The translations under genes were made by a program, and so were the position numbers. From NCBI GenBank assembly GCA_041581635.1, contig JBFICW010000001.1, forward strand, positions 62,001-126,000: 64,000 nt of DNA, given 5' to 3'. How positions within the stretch are numbered: position 1 is the first letter of the stretch; every line of letters begins with the position of its first letter. Below are positions 8,873 to 17,727 of the stretch, piece by piece. Below the pieces are notes generated by a model that saw nothing but the letters and a program-made list of their open reading frames with translations, searched no databases and was not told the origin of the DNA. The DNA is from Porticoccus sp041581635 (GTDB lineage Bacteria; Pseudomonadota; Gammaproteobacteria; Pseudomonadales; Porticoccaceae).

Positions 8873-9475
8873 GTGACCCTACGTTTTGTTCAAAGCTCTA
8901 AGCTCCCAACTCAGTGGGGGGTGTTTGATGTCCATGGTTTTGAGGATGCTGAGAGCGATAAAGAGCATATTGCTGTGACCATGGGTGATGTTTCTGATGG
9001 AGAACCAGTACTGATGCGAATTCATTCTGAGTGTCTCACAGGTGATGCATTGTTTAGTATTCGCTGTGATTGCGGAGCTCAGCTGGCGGAGGCGATGCGC
9101 CGAATTGCAGAAGGAGGCCGTGGTGCAATTTTATATTTGCGTCAGGAAGGGCGTGGAATAGGTCTGCTTAATAAGATTAAAGCCTACCATTTGCAGGATC
9201 AGGGCGCTGACACTGTGGAGGCAAATGAACAACTGGGTTTTGGCGCAGATATGAGAAATTACAGTATTTGTAAACCCATTTTAAAGCACTTGAATGTGGA
9301 TAAGGTGAGGCTGCTAACGAATAATCCTCGTAAGGTCGAGGCACTTGAAGGGCTTGGCATTACCGTTGTTGAGCGTGTTGCCTTGCAAACCGGTCAGAAC
9401 CCTCACAATAAAGGTTATTTGGCTACTAAGGCCGGTAAGCTAGGCCATCTGTTTGATGAGCAGGATGAAGGTTAA
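8873..9475 (+). CDS. ribA: GTP cyclohydrolase II
   Basis: Catalyses the first committed step of riboflavin synthesis from GTP. The zinc and catalytic motifs are intact: SECLTGDALFSIRCDCGAQL holds the three cysteines, followed by LRQEGRGIGL and late TNNPRKVEAL. The GTG at 8873 is chosen because GGAG lies 6-7 bases upstream and the resulting 200 residues fit E. coli RibA (196). A TTG at 8861 would place the ribosome site inside the gene. This is the functional partner for the defective C-terminal domain of RibBA. Confidence 0.94.
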   Translation: MTLRFVQSSKLPTQWGVFDVHGFEDAESDKEHIAVTMGDVSDGEPVLMRIHSECLTGDALFSIRCDCGAQLAEAMRRIAEGGRGAILYLRQEGRGIGLLNKIKAYHLQDQGADTVEANEQLGFGADMRNYSICKPILKHLNVDKVRLLTNNPRKVEALEGLGITVVERVALQTGQNPHNKGYLATKAGKLGHLFDEQDEG

Positions 9476-9484
9476 GGTCTTACT

Positions 9485-10258
9485 ATGTCGTTAGCAAAAA
9501 GAATTATTCCCTGTCTTGATGTAGACGAAGGGCGTGTGGTCAAAGGTGTCCAGTTTGTAGATATTCGCGATGCCGGTGACCCTGTAGAAGTGGCTAAGCG
9601 TTATAACGAGCAAGGTGCCGATGAGATCACCTTTCTTGATATTACGGCCAGCCATGAAGGGCGGGACACTATGATTCACACGGTTGAACGGATGGCCAGT
9701 GAAGTGTTTATTCCCCTAACGGTTGGGGGGGGAGTTCGCACCCTTGAGGATATTCGCGCGTTGCTCAATGCTGGCGCAGATAAGGTGGGAATCAACTCTG
9801 CCGCAGTTAAAAACCCTGGGTTTGTTCGTGAAGCAGCCGAACGATTTGGTTCGCAGTGTATTGTTGTAGCGATTGATGCCAAGCAGGTGAGTGTAGAGGG
9901 TGAGCCATTGCGCTGGGAGATATTCACCCATGGCGGTCGAAATCCTACTGGTATTGATGCTGTAAATTGGGCTGTAAAAATGGCGGAATATGGTGCGGGA
10001 GAAATTCTGTTAACCAGTATGGATAAGGATGGAACCAAGAGTGGTTTTAACCTCCCTCTGACTCGGGCAATTAGCGATGCCGTCGACGTGCCGGTCATTG
10101 CATCAGGTGGTGTTGGTAATCTACAAGATTTAGTTGACGGAGTGGTTGAAGGTAAAGCTGACGCGGTGTTGGCGGCCAGTATTTTTCACTTTGGTGAGTA
10201 CACCATTCCCCAAGCCAAATCCTACATGGCAAAAAATGGTGTAGAGGTGCGACTGTAG
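9485..10258 (+). CDS. hisF: Imidazole glycerol phosphate synthase cyclase subunit
   Basis: Forms imidazole glycerol phosphate and AICAR from PRFAR using ammonia supplied by HisH. The 257-residue TIM barrel starts LAKRIIPCLDVDEGRVVKGV with the catalytic Asp of CLDV, has FLDITAS, VGGGVRT and later LLTSMDKDGT with the second Asp, and VIASGGVG. It begins 9 bp after ribA. HisH, HisA and HisB, often adjacent to hisF, are not in this window. Confidence 0.95.
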   Translation: MSLAKRIIPCLDVDEGRVVKGVQFVDIRDAGDPVEVAKRYNEQGADEITFLDITASHEGRDTMIHTVERMASEVFIPLTVGGGVRTLEDIRALLNAGADKVGINSAAVKNPGFVREAAERFGSQCIVVAIDAKQVSVEGEPLRWEIFTHGGRNPTGIDAVNWAVKMAEYGAGEILLTSMDKDGTKSGFNLPLTRAISDAVDVPVIASGGVGNLQDLVDGVVEGKADAVLAASIFHFGEYTIPQAKSYMAKNGVEVRL

Positions 10259-10271
10259 GCCGCCCTGCACA

Positions 10272-10505
10272 TTAAACCGCGTACTGTGCTCCCGGGGTAA
10301 AGAACTCCAGTGTTTCTGCATCCGCTTTTTGTGCGAACTCAATAAAGTCTGCTACCGCACTAACAGCGCCTTCCTTGGAATCAAACGGACCTACTGCGGC
10401 ACCTTCTCGGGTGGCGAAAAACCAGAAGTTATGGAGCTTGAAGAAGCGGTCGCTTCTGATGGGGGGAAGTGGCCCACCATTTTCATTTTGTCTCGGTATA
10501 CCCAT
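10272..10505 (-). CDS. DUF6316-like small protein
   Basis: A 77-residue protein convergent with hisF (13-bp gap). Start ATG at 10505 is preceded by GCAGGA at good spacing; an upstream in-frame start at 10574 would add 23 unlike residues. The core RSDRFFKLHNFWFFATREG, then GPFDSKEGAVSAVADFI, resembles the short DUF6316 family, in which the order RxDRF...WYFxTREG...GPF recurs. There is no signal peptide, membrane segment or known catalytic motif. Function unknown; the family assignment is from memory of the motif pattern. Confidence 0.65.
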   Translation of the reverse strand: MGIPRQNENGGPLPPIRSDRFFKLHNFWFFATREGAAVGPFDSKEGAVSAVADFIEFAQKADAETLEFFTPGAQYAV

Positions 10506-10662
10506 ATTTATTCCTGCCTTACTGCTAAATTTTTTGTTTATTATTATCTCAGGCGAGATTGCTTGTAGCAGCACCTGCGGCGCTCTGCTCTCAGCGCACT
10601 TTACGATTCAGCACAATTTTTTCAGAAAAGTCAACGGGTTCGCTTTTATTTTGTGACGTGCG

Positions 10663-11934
10663 TCATGGTTTGGGGTGGTGTTGTTTTAATATGTCTAGCC
10701 CCTTTAATAAATTCAGTGCTTCATATAGTTGATTGTCCTCCATTGATGTATTCATTTTAGCTTTTCGTTTTGAGTCATTGTCGTTGCTTAAATGGCCCGG
10801 CAGGTTGGCTTCTTTGATTTGTTTTTGTGGTTCCAATAGCTTGATTTCCGCAGGCTGAACAACAATGTCTGGCTTGATGCCCTCTGCCTGAATAGATCGT
10901 TTGTTGGGTGTGAAGTAACGAGCGGTGGTTAGCTTAATGCCGCGACCATCGCCAAGAGGGATAACTGTTTGAACCGAGCCTTTTCCAAAACTGTCAGTGC
11001 CAAGTACTAGTGCGCGGTGGTGATCTTGAAGCGCGCCAGCTACAATTTCTGACGCCGAGGCGGATCCTTCGTTAATCAGTACGACGACGGGGAGGCCGTT
11101 GAGCGTGTCTCCAGATGCTGCATGGTATGAATTATTGGAACTGGGTAACCTTCCTTCCGTGTAGACCACCAGCCCTCCGTCAAGAAGGGTGTCTGCAACA
11201 GCGATAGAAGAGTGAAGTAGGCCGCCAGGATTATTGCGTAGATCGAGGATCATGCCTTTCAGATTGGCATCTTCTTTTTGAATCTCCTCGATAGCCTGGC
11301 GGAACTCTTTGCCGGTATTTTCCTGAAATTGGGCAATGCGAACATAGGGAAAGCCCGGCTCTAAAAATCGGCTGCGGACACTTTTAACTTGAATGATGTC
11401 TCGGATAACCTTTATTTCAAATGGTCCATCCACGTTCTCTCGAACCACTGTTAGAGTGAGCGTTGTTCCTTTTGGTCCGCGCATGATCTCAATGGCTTCA
11501 TTTAGACTCATCGTCTGAACGATATTGTCGTCCAGTTTAATAATCAGGTCGCCTGCTTTTATTCCGGCCCGTTTCGCTGGTGTGTCATCAATGGGGGAAA
11601 TGACTTTAATAAATCCGCCTTCCATGCCTACTTCTATTCCAAGGCCACCAAACTCACCGCTAGTGTGTTCCTGTAGTTCCTCAAATGCACTTTCATCTAG
11701 GTAGATGGAGTGGGGGTCCAGGCTGTTCATGAGCCCAACAATAGACATTTCTAGTAATGTTTTATCATCCACATCTTCCACGTAGGCTTGTCGAATCTGG
11801 TCAAAAACTTGGGTGAAATGGCGTAGTTCATCGAGTGGGAGTCGAGCATTTTCGGGAGACTCCTCGGCCGTGAGGTCGATACTGGATAAAAGGGTCGCCA
11901 AGGCAACAAACAGTGATGTTAAGAATGGCTTCAT
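10663..11934 (-). CDS. ctpA: Carboxyl-terminal processing protease (S41 family)
   Basis: Periplasmic serine protease that cuts substrates near the C-terminus. Residues 1-23 form a signal peptide. A PDZ domain covers about 85-165 (EFGGLGIEVG, AGIKAGDLIIKLD), followed by the S41 catalytic core with LDLRNNPGGLL, the nucleophile Ser in GSASASEIVAGAL and the catalytic Lys in DSFGKGSVQTV. At 423 residues it is a short CTP-type enzyme like Pseudomonas CtpA rather than E. coli Prc. It is the last gene of the gpmI-envC-ctpA group, an order shared with Pseudomonas, which suggests a link to murein hydrolase control. Confidence 0.93.
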   Translation of the reverse strand: MKPFLTSLFVALATLLSSIDLTAEESPENARLPLDELRHFTQVFDQIRQAYVEDVDDKTLLEMSIVGLMNSLDPHSIYLDESAFEELQEHTSGEFGGLGIEVGMEGGFIKVISPIDDTPAKRAGIKAGDLIIKLDDNIVQTMSLNEAIEIMRGPKGTTLTLTVVRENVDGPFEIKVIRDIIQVKSVRSRFLEPGFPYVRIAQFQENTGKEFRQAIEEIQKEDANLKGMILDLRNNPGGLLHSSIAVADTLLDGGLVVYTEGRLPSSNNSYHAASGDTLNGLPVVVLINEGSASASEIVAGALQDHHRALVLGTDSFGKGSVQTVIPLGDGRGIKLTTARYFTPNKRSIQAEGIKPDIVVQPAEIKLLEPQKQIKEANLPGHLSNDNDSKRKAKMNTSMEDNQLYEALNLLKGLDILKQHHPKP

Positions 11935-12043
11935 GAGTTTTTCCTAATGCTTGTTCCAACAGTGTACGTATGACGGAGATAGAGGGGAAGGATGTCTCAT
12001 CCCATTGCGATAATTTGTGTTTAGAGTGGGGCGTTGATTTCGC

Positions 12044-13189
12044 TCATCCTTTTTTGGTCAGCCACCGTGTGGGATTGGTCGGTTTGCCTTTGTGGCGGAT
12101 TTCGAAATACAGCGCATGATTTCCTTGGCCACCAGTGTTGCCTACTTTTGCGATGGTTTCTCCCGTCAAGACCCATTCTCCTGTTTCCTTGAGCAATACC
12201 TGATTGTGAGCATAGAGGCTCATGTAATTATCGCCATGGTCAACGATCATGAGCAGGCCATGACCACGAAGGTAATCGGAAAAGATGACTCTGCCGTGGT
12301 GAATGGCATGAACAGGCGTGCCTTCCTTCGCACTAAGAAGCCAGCCACTCCAGGTAATGTTGGTATGACGTTGAGCGCCAAAATGCTTGCTGAGTCTGCC
12401 TGATACCGGCCAGGGAAGTTTGCCTCGCTGCTCTGCAAAGGATTTGTCCGAGGCGGGTAAGGATAGTTTGGCAATGCTTTCCTGGAGTGATTTAAGCACG
12501 CTCTCAAGTCGCTTCCGCTCAATGTCGAGCTTGTTCAATGTTTGTTTGGTGCTGCTGATTTGTTTGTTCAGTTGCACCAATACTTCGCGGCGTTGCTGTT
12601 GCTGCTTGAGTAGCTGTTGTTGTTGTAACTTGAGGTCGTCGCGATTTTTGACCAAGGCTAGCTGGTGGTCAGAAATTGATGTTTCGACCTTTTTGAGTGA
12701 GTTCAGCGTGTCTCGGTAGTGGTTGAGTTTCTCTGTGCGGGCACTTAGAAAGTAATCGTGGTATTTGAGTGTTCTGCTGACTTTGTCTGGATTTTCCTGA
12801 TTGAATAGTAGCTTGATTGGTGCCTCGTTACCTAAGTGAAAAGCCGCTTTCATCTGTGTTGAAATGAGTGCCTGCTGGCGCTTGCGAGATATTTCCAGGG
12901 CAGATTGCTGCTGTTTGAGTTTAAGCAGTTCTGATTTTAGAGAACCGAGTTTTACTGACAGTACGTTGATTTTAGTGTTGATGTCAGCTGATGCCAGCTC
13001 AGATTTTCTGAGTGTCTTGCTGAGCTCATTCTGTTGTTGGTTGTCACCCTTGATCGATTGCTGAAGCTTGGCGATATCCCTGCTAATTTTTTGCAGCTTG
13101 GACCTGTCTTCCCGTTCCCCAGACTGGATAGGTGATGCCAGTAGAAGCGCTGCTAGCATCGCTGATATTAGCAGCGGTATTTTAGGCAT
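12044..13189 (-). CDS. EnvC-like murein hydrolase activator (degenerate LytM domain)
   Basis: Periplasmic protein of 381 residues: signal peptide (about 1-24), a long coiled coil (about 30-250, rich in Gln, Leu and Lys), then a C-terminal LytM/M23 domain (about 260-378; PWPVSGRLSKHFG, GTPVHAIHHGRVIFSDYLRG, VDHGDNYMSLYAHN). The zinc ligands of active M23 enzymes look lost: the usual HxxxD position reads ITWSGWLL, and the HLHFE motif is HALYFE. This is the pattern of EnvC, which activates AmiA/AmiB amidases at the division site instead of cutting murein itself. It lies between gpmI and ctpA. Confidence 0.88.
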   Translation of the reverse strand: MPKIPLLISAMLAALLLASPIQSGEREDRSKLQKISRDIAKLQQSIKGDNQQQNELSKTLRKSELASADINTKINVLSVKLGSLKSELLKLKQQQSALEISRKRQQALISTQMKAAFHLGNEAPIKLLFNQENPDKVSRTLKYHDYFLSARTEKLNHYRDTLNSLKKVETSISDHQLALVKNRDDLKLQQQQLLKQQQQRREVLVQLNKQISSTKQTLNKLDIERKRLESVLKSLQESIAKLSLPASDKSFAEQRGKLPWPVSGRLSKHFGAQRHTNITWSGWLLSAKEGTPVHAIHHGRVIFSDYLRGHGLLMIVDHGDNYMSLYAHNQVLLKETGEWVLTGETIAKVGNTGGQGNHALYFEIRHKGKPTNPTRWLTKKG

Positions 13190-13213
13190 CTATAGCGGCC
13201 GTGGGTCTCTGAG

Positions 13214-14764
13214 TTAGTCGTCGATGCAAACCAGCGAGTGGCCTGTCATTTCCGGGGGTGGTGGCAAGTCCAAGAGTGTCAGCATGGTTGGTGCTACATC
13301 TGCCAGCGTTCCATTATTGCTGAGAGATAGCTTGCGATCACCCACATAAATTAATGGGACTGGCAAGGTGGTGTGTTGCGTATGGGCCTGGCCCGATATC
13401 TCGTCGAACATTTGTTCTACGTTACCGTGGTCTGCGGTGATTAAGCACTGGCCGCCTACCTTGTTGATAGCGGATAGAATCTTGCCGACGCAATTATCGA
13501 CGACTTCTACAGCCTTAACGGCTGCGTCAAAGATGCCACTATGGCCGACTTGGTCACAATTCGCATAGTTGCAAATGATCGCGTCGTATTGTTGGTCTTC
13601 AATGGCCTTGGTGAGCTTGTCTGTTAATTCATAGGCGCTCATTTCGGGTTGTAGGTCGTAGGTCGCCACTTTTGGCGAGGGGATAAGGATTCGTTCTTCG
13701 CCGTCAAACAGTGCTTCCTGACCACCGCTGAAAAAGAAAGTGACGTGGGCATATTTTTCGGTCTCGGCAATCCTCAATTGGGTTTTCCCTAGGTTGCTTA
13801 GGTATTCTCCAAATGAGTTCTTGAGTGGCTCCGGCGGAAATGCACAGCTGGTATGAATATCGGCAGAATATTCTGTCGTCATTACAAAATCTGCCAGGGT
13901 GGGACGCTTAGCTGGAACAAAACCATCAAAGTTATCTTCCACAAAAGCACGGGTTAGCTGTCTGGCCCGGTCGGGTCTAAAGTTCATGAATACTACTGCG
14001 TCGCCATCATCGATGGTGGCGGGCGTTTCATTCTCGCCACAAATCAGGGTAGGTAATACAAACTCATCATTTTCATCTCGTTCGTACCCCGCATGCAGTC
14101 CTTCAATTGGGTCGGCAGAACGGTATTCGGCTTTGCCTAGGGTGAGCAGGTCGTAAGCGGCTTGGACTCTGTCCCAGCGCTGATCTCTATCCATCGCATA
14201 GAAGCGACCGCAGATGCTCGCAATTCGGCCTGTTCCAAGATTAGAGAGTAGTTTTTCTGTGGTTTTTAACGACGCCTCTGCGCTTCGGGGGGGCGTGTCT
14301 CTGCCATCCAAAAAGGCATGCACGTAGACTTTTTTGGCACCGCGTTCGGATGCCATGGTCACCATGGCATTAATGTGCTCTTCGTGGCTATGGACGCCGC
14401 CTTGGGAAAGCAGGCCAAGAATATGTACGGCTTTGTTTGCGCTAATCGCTTTGTCTATAGCGTTTGTATAGGTGGCATTAGTGAAAAAATCACCATCGCT
14501 AATTGCTTTATTGATCCGGGTAAAGCTCTGGTAGACCACTCGGCCTGCCCCAAGGGTGATATGCCCAACCTCACTATTGCCCATCTGTCCCTCCGGTAGC
14601 CCGGCCGATAACCCTGACGTGTTAATCAAAGTGTTGGGGCTGGTTTTCCAAAGGTTGTCCAGTGTCGGGGTTTTTGCTGCATAGATGGCATTGTGTTGGG
14701 TTCTCTCGCTATGGCCGTAGCCATCTAAAATAAGCAGGAGTAGAGGTTTTTTTAGTTTGCTCAT
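13214..14764 (-). CDS. gpmI: 2,3-bisphosphoglycerate-independent phosphoglycerate mutase
   Basis: Interconverts 3- and 2-phosphoglycerate in glycolysis, using two Mn ions and a serine phospho-intermediate. The 516-residue protein begins with LLILDGYG (metal-binding Asp), then GQMGNSEVGHITLGAG, where NS holds the catalytic Ser; later FLDGRDTPPRSA, FMNFRPDRARQL and the metal cluster region NYANCDQVGHSG and ITADHGNVEQM. Length fits E. coli GpmI (514). It is the first gene of a minus-strand group with the envC-like gene (24-bp gap) and ctpA. Confidence 0.96.
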   Translation of the reverse strand: MSKLKKPLLLLILDGYGHSERTQHNAIYAAKTPTLDNLWKTSPNTLINTSGLSAGLPEGQMGNSEVGHITLGAGRVVYQSFTRINKAISDGDFFTNATYTNAIDKAISANKAVHILGLLSQGGVHSHEEHINAMVTMASERGAKKVYVHAFLDGRDTPPRSAEASLKTTEKLLSNLGTGRIASICGRFYAMDRDQRWDRVQAAYDLLTLGKAEYRSADPIEGLHAGYERDENDEFVLPTLICGENETPATIDDGDAVVFMNFRPDRARQLTRAFVEDNFDGFVPAKRPTLADFVMTTEYSADIHTSCAFPPEPLKNSFGEYLSNLGKTQLRIAETEKYAHVTFFFSGGQEALFDGEERILIPSPKVATYDLQPEMSAYELTDKLTKAIEDQQYDAIICNYANCDQVGHSGIFDAAVKAVEVVDNCVGKILSAINKVGGQCLITADHGNVEQMFDEISGQAHTQHTTLPVPLIYVGDRKLSLSNNGTLADVAPTMLTLLDLPPPPEMTGHSLVCIDD

Positions 14765-14934
14765 AGCTGTGATTGGACTTGTCTCAGAAGTGATAAGGTC
14801 AATGCTGAATCTTACCGATAAAGTGGTTATGACGCCATTGGTGGTTTCCTATCAGAGGGTGTGATGTGTATACTTTGGCCGCGTTCGCAACCGGCTCTAT
14901 ATGGGCTGTTAATCGATAAATAGGGCCGTAAATC

Positions 14935-15345
14935 GTGGAATTTTTTGATTTTATCAGTGAGCAGTGGATACTTGTGAGTGTCCTTATGGTGCTTGTCTAC
15001 CTGTTCGCTATTAATGAGCGTGTCAAAAGTGGCAAGCCTATTTCTTCTCATGTTGTGACTCGTATGCTCAATGCGGAAGAAGCCGTATTACTGGATATCC
15101 GCGAGGCTAAGGATTTTAAGGCTGGTCATGTCGCGGGAGCCATCAATATCCCCCTGGCTAAACTACAAGAGCGTATGGTTGAGCTCGAGCCTCATCGTGA
15201 AAAAGCGATCATTATTGCCGACAAGGCGGGGCAGCATTCTGGACCAATTGGTCGGCGCCTCCAGCAAAAAGAATTCAATGTGTTGCGATTGACTGGCGGT
15301 ATGATGGAGTGGCACAACCAGAAGTTGCCGGTAGTAAAGGGCTGA
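14935..15345 (+). CDS. Membrane-anchored rhodanese-like protein without catalytic cysteine
   Basis: 136 residues: an N-terminal membrane helix (about 10-27, WILVSVLMVLVYLFAI) followed by one rhodanese domain (LLDIREAKDFKAGHVAGAIN, then LTGGMMEWHNQKLPVVKG). The active-site loop that should carry Cys reads IIADKAGQHSG, so sulfurtransferase activity by the usual mechanism is unlikely. It resembles E. coli YibN in layout, and likewise lies just upstream of grxC and secB. The start is GTG 14935; no better in-frame ATG exists. Precise role unknown. Confidence 0.82.
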   Translation: MEFFDFISEQWILVSVLMVLVYLFAINERVKSGKPISSHVVTRMLNAEEAVLLDIREAKDFKAGHVAGAINIPLAKLQERMVELEPHREKAIIIADKAGQHSGPIGRRLQQKEFNVLRLTGGMMEWHNQKLPVVKG

Positions 15346-15346
15346 T

Positions 15347-15607
15347 ATGCCAGTCGTTAAGTTATATACCACTCGATCATGTGGCTACTGTGTGGCAGCC
15401 AAAAACTTATTGGCAAGCCGCGGTTTGAAATACAACGAGATAGCCGTTGATTCCGATCCGGTTTTGCGGCGCGAGGTGATGTCGCGCAGTGGGCGGCACA
15501 CAGTTCCCCAAATTTGGATCGGTGAAACCCATGTGGGAGGCTACGATGATTTGTATCATCTCGATTGCTCTGGAGCGTTGGACGCTTTAATCTCGGCGCA
15601 TGAGTGA
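15347..15607 (+). CDS. grxC: Glutaredoxin 3
   Basis: Small dithiol redox protein (86 residues) reduced by glutathione; it supports ribonucleotide reductase and other disulfide reductions. The active site is TRSCGYCVAAKNLL near the N-terminus (a CGYC variant of the usual CPYC); TVPQIWIGETHVGGYDDL later contains the cis-Pro loop and glutathione-binding GGYDDL. It starts one base after the stop of the rhodanese-like gene, so the two are almost certainly cotranscribed, with secB about 100 bp further on. Confidence 0.95.
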   Translation: MPVVKLYTTRSCGYCVAAKNLLASRGLKYNEIAVDSDPVLRREVMSRSGRHTVPQIWIGETHVGGYDDLYHLDCSGALDALISAHE

Positions 15608-15705
15608 ACGGTTCTGAATGGCTTTTTGGATTACTTGGGTAAATGCTCTGTTGAATGAGCAGTGCAACGTTTAATTATTGTTTCTTGATGAATATAGGCT
15701 AGAAC

Positions 15706-16209
15706 ATGACTGAAAATAACACCACGGCAGGGGCTAATGAAGAACCGGTGGCCACGCCACAATTTGCTGTCCAGCGTATCTATCTTAAAGATCTTTCTTT
15801 TGAAACACCTATGGGAGCCGCTGTTTTTCAGAAGCAAGTTAAGCCGGAGGTTAATCAGGATATTTCCCTGTCGACGACAAAGCTTTCTGACCATAATTAC
15901 GAGGTGGAGTTAACGCTTACGGTTACGGTGAAAAATGGTGATGAGACTATTTATTTGGTCGAGGCGCATCAGGCTGGCATCTTCAAGGTAAGTGGTATAG
16001 AGGGCCCTCAGTTGGCCCAGGTTCTCAATACGATTTGCCCAACTACGTTATTCCCCTATGCTCGTGAAGTTATCGATAATGTCGTTGTTAAGGGAAGCTT
16101 TCCTGCCCTGATGATCCCGCCGATTAATTTTGAAGCATTATTTGCTGAAGCGATGGCTAAAGGCGATGTTAAAACGGGTCAGCCGAAAGCTGAAAGCATA
16201 ACGCATTAA
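15706..16209 (+). CDS. secB: Protein-export chaperone SecB
   Basis: Tetrameric cytoplasmic chaperone that holds preproteins unfolded and hands them to SecA. The 167-residue protein has a Pro/Ala-rich start, then the core FAVQRIYLKDLSFETP, VKNGDETIYLVEAHQAGIF and CPTTLFPYAREVIDNVVVKG, with the substrate-groove FPALMIPPINFEALF near the C-terminus. E. coli SecB has 155 residues. It is the last gene of the rhodanese-grxC-secB group. Confidence 0.96.
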   Translation: MTENNTTAGANEEPVATPQFAVQRIYLKDLSFETPMGAAVFQKQVKPEVNQDISLSTTKLSDHNYEVELTLTVTVKNGDETIYLVEAHQAGIFKVSGIEGPQLAQVLNTICPTTLFPYAREVIDNVVVKGSFPALMIPPINFEALFAEAMAKGDVKTGQPKAESITH

Positions 16210-16222
16210 GTTGTAGATTATT

Positions 16223-16252
16223 AACAGGGGAGTGTCAGTGACTCCCCCTGTT
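16223..16252 (+). terminator. Probable terminator after secB
   Basis: AACAGGGGAGT and ACTCCCCCTGTT pair as an 11-bp stem with one bulged C, 13 bases after the secB stop and before the convergent ntrC gene. The following tract (GGTTTGTG) is poor in T, so termination efficiency is uncertain. Confidence 0.5.
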
Positions 16253-16317
16253 GGTTTGTGCTATTGACGTTTGGTTTAAGCGCTTTTCCGGGATTAATGT
16301 AGGGTGTAAGTCTTACT

Positions 16318-17727
16318 TTAGTCCTCATCACTCATTCCCAGTTCTTTTAGTTTTCGCGTTAACGTGTTTCTGCCCCACCCCAAGAGTTCTGCCGCATCCC
16401 TTTTTCGTCCGTTGGTGTGACTAAGCGCTGTTTCGATGAGTGCTCGTTCAAAAGCTGGTACAGCCAAGGTGAGAATGTCATGCTTGCCCGCAGTTAATTC
16501 GCTGTCTGCCCAGCTTCGTAGTAGTTGCTCCCAATTTCCCTTTGCCGCCGTATCTTCAACTGGACTGTCCTTGAGCTCAGGGGGTAGGTCTTCCAAATGA
16601 ACTTCGCGGCCAGATGCCATGACTGTAAGCCACCTACAGGCATTTTCCAGTTGGCGAACATTTCCTGCCCAAGGTAGCGAGCTGAGGTATTTCTCAGCTT
16701 CGGGGGATAGGGTTTTAGGCTCAGTTTCCAGCTCTTTTGCTGCACGTAGAAAAAAGTATTGCATAAGCTTGGGGATGTCTTCGCGCCTGTCTGCCAATGT
16801 GGGTAGATGAATGCGGATAACATTTAGGCGGTGAAAGAGATCTTCCCTAAAGCGATTCTCTGCGACGAGTTGTTCGAGGTTTTGGTGGGTGGCGGCAATA
16901 ATGCGCACATCGACTTTGACAGGTGTGTGGCCGCCGACCAAGTAAAATTCACCATTAGCCAAGACGCGAAGGAGGCGGGTTTGTGCCTCTGGGGGCATAT
17001 CGCCAATTTCATCTAGAAATAGGGTGCCGCCATCGGCTTGTTGAAAGCGGCCTTCTCTTCGTTGGGTTGCTCCGGTAAAGGCTCCTTTTTCATGCCCAAA
17101 TAGTTCCGACTCGATTAAATCGTGAGGAATGGCGGCCATATTTAAAGCAATAAAGCGATTTTTTTTACGAGGGCTGTGGTCGTGTAGCGCTTTGGCAACC
17201 AGTTCTTTGCCCGTTCCAGATTCACCGTTAATCAATACGGTGATATTTGAGTGCGATAACCGGCCAATGGCTCTAAATACTTCTTGCATGGCGGGGGCTT
17301 CACCAATGATTTCACCCCCTATTTCGCTGGGTTCGATGATTTGTTCAGTGCCTTGTTCGCTGGCAAAGTTGATCGCTCTGTTGGTGACGGCGACTAATTC
17401 ATCAAGGTCGAATGGTTTTGGTAAGTATTCAAAGGCGCCTCCTTGATATGCTGCAACAGCGCTATCTAAGTCTGAATGGGCAGTGGTTATGATGACAGGT
17501 AGAGAGGGGTTGGATGCGTGAATCTTTTCAAGCAGCTTTAAGCCATCAATACCTGGCATTCTTATATCGCTGATAATTGTGTCAGGCTGCCTTTTGTCGA
17601 GATCTGATAGAAGCGAATTGGCATTCTCGAAGGTTGTTACATCAAGTTCGGCGCGGCTTAAGGCCTTTTCCATTACCCATCGTATGGAACGGTCGTCATC
17701 GACAATCCAAACAGTTCGTTTATTCAT
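16318..17727 (-). CDS. ntrC: Nitrogen regulation response regulator NtrC
   Basis: Sigma-54-dependent activator phosphorylated by NtrB under nitrogen limitation. Of 469 residues, 1-120 form the receiver domain (WIVDDDRSIRWVM; phospho-Asp in ISDIRMPGIDG; Lys in LPKPFD). Residues 140-375 form the AAA+ domain with Walker A GESGTGKELVAKAL, the sigma-54 contact loop ELFGHEKGAFTGA and Walker B GGTLFLDEIGDMP. A Fis-type helix-turn-helix (KRDAAELLGWGRNTLTRKLK) closes the protein. It overlaps the end of ntrB by 8 bases, so the two are translationally coupled. Likely targets in this window are the glnA and ntrBC promoters. Confidence 0.97.
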   Translation of the reverse strand: MNKRTVWIVDDDRSIRWVMEKALSRAELDVTTFENANSLLSDLDKRQPDTIISDIRMPGIDGLKLLEKIHASNPSLPVIITTAHSDLDSAVAAYQGGAFEYLPKPFDLDELVAVTNRAINFASEQGTEQIIEPSEIGGEIIGEAPAMQEVFRAIGRLSHSNITVLINGESGTGKELVAKALHDHSPRKKNRFIALNMAAIPHDLIESELFGHEKGAFTGATQRREGRFQQADGGTLFLDEIGDMPPEAQTRLLRVLANGEFYLVGGHTPVKVDVRIIAATHQNLEQLVAENRFREDLFHRLNVIRIHLPTLADRREDIPKLMQYFFLRAAKELETEPKTLSPEAEKYLSSLPWAGNVRQLENACRWLTVMASGREVHLEDLPPELKDSPVEDTAAKGNWEQLLRSWADSELTAGKHDILTLAVPAFERALIETALSHTNGRKRDAAELLGWGRNTLTRKLKELGMSDED

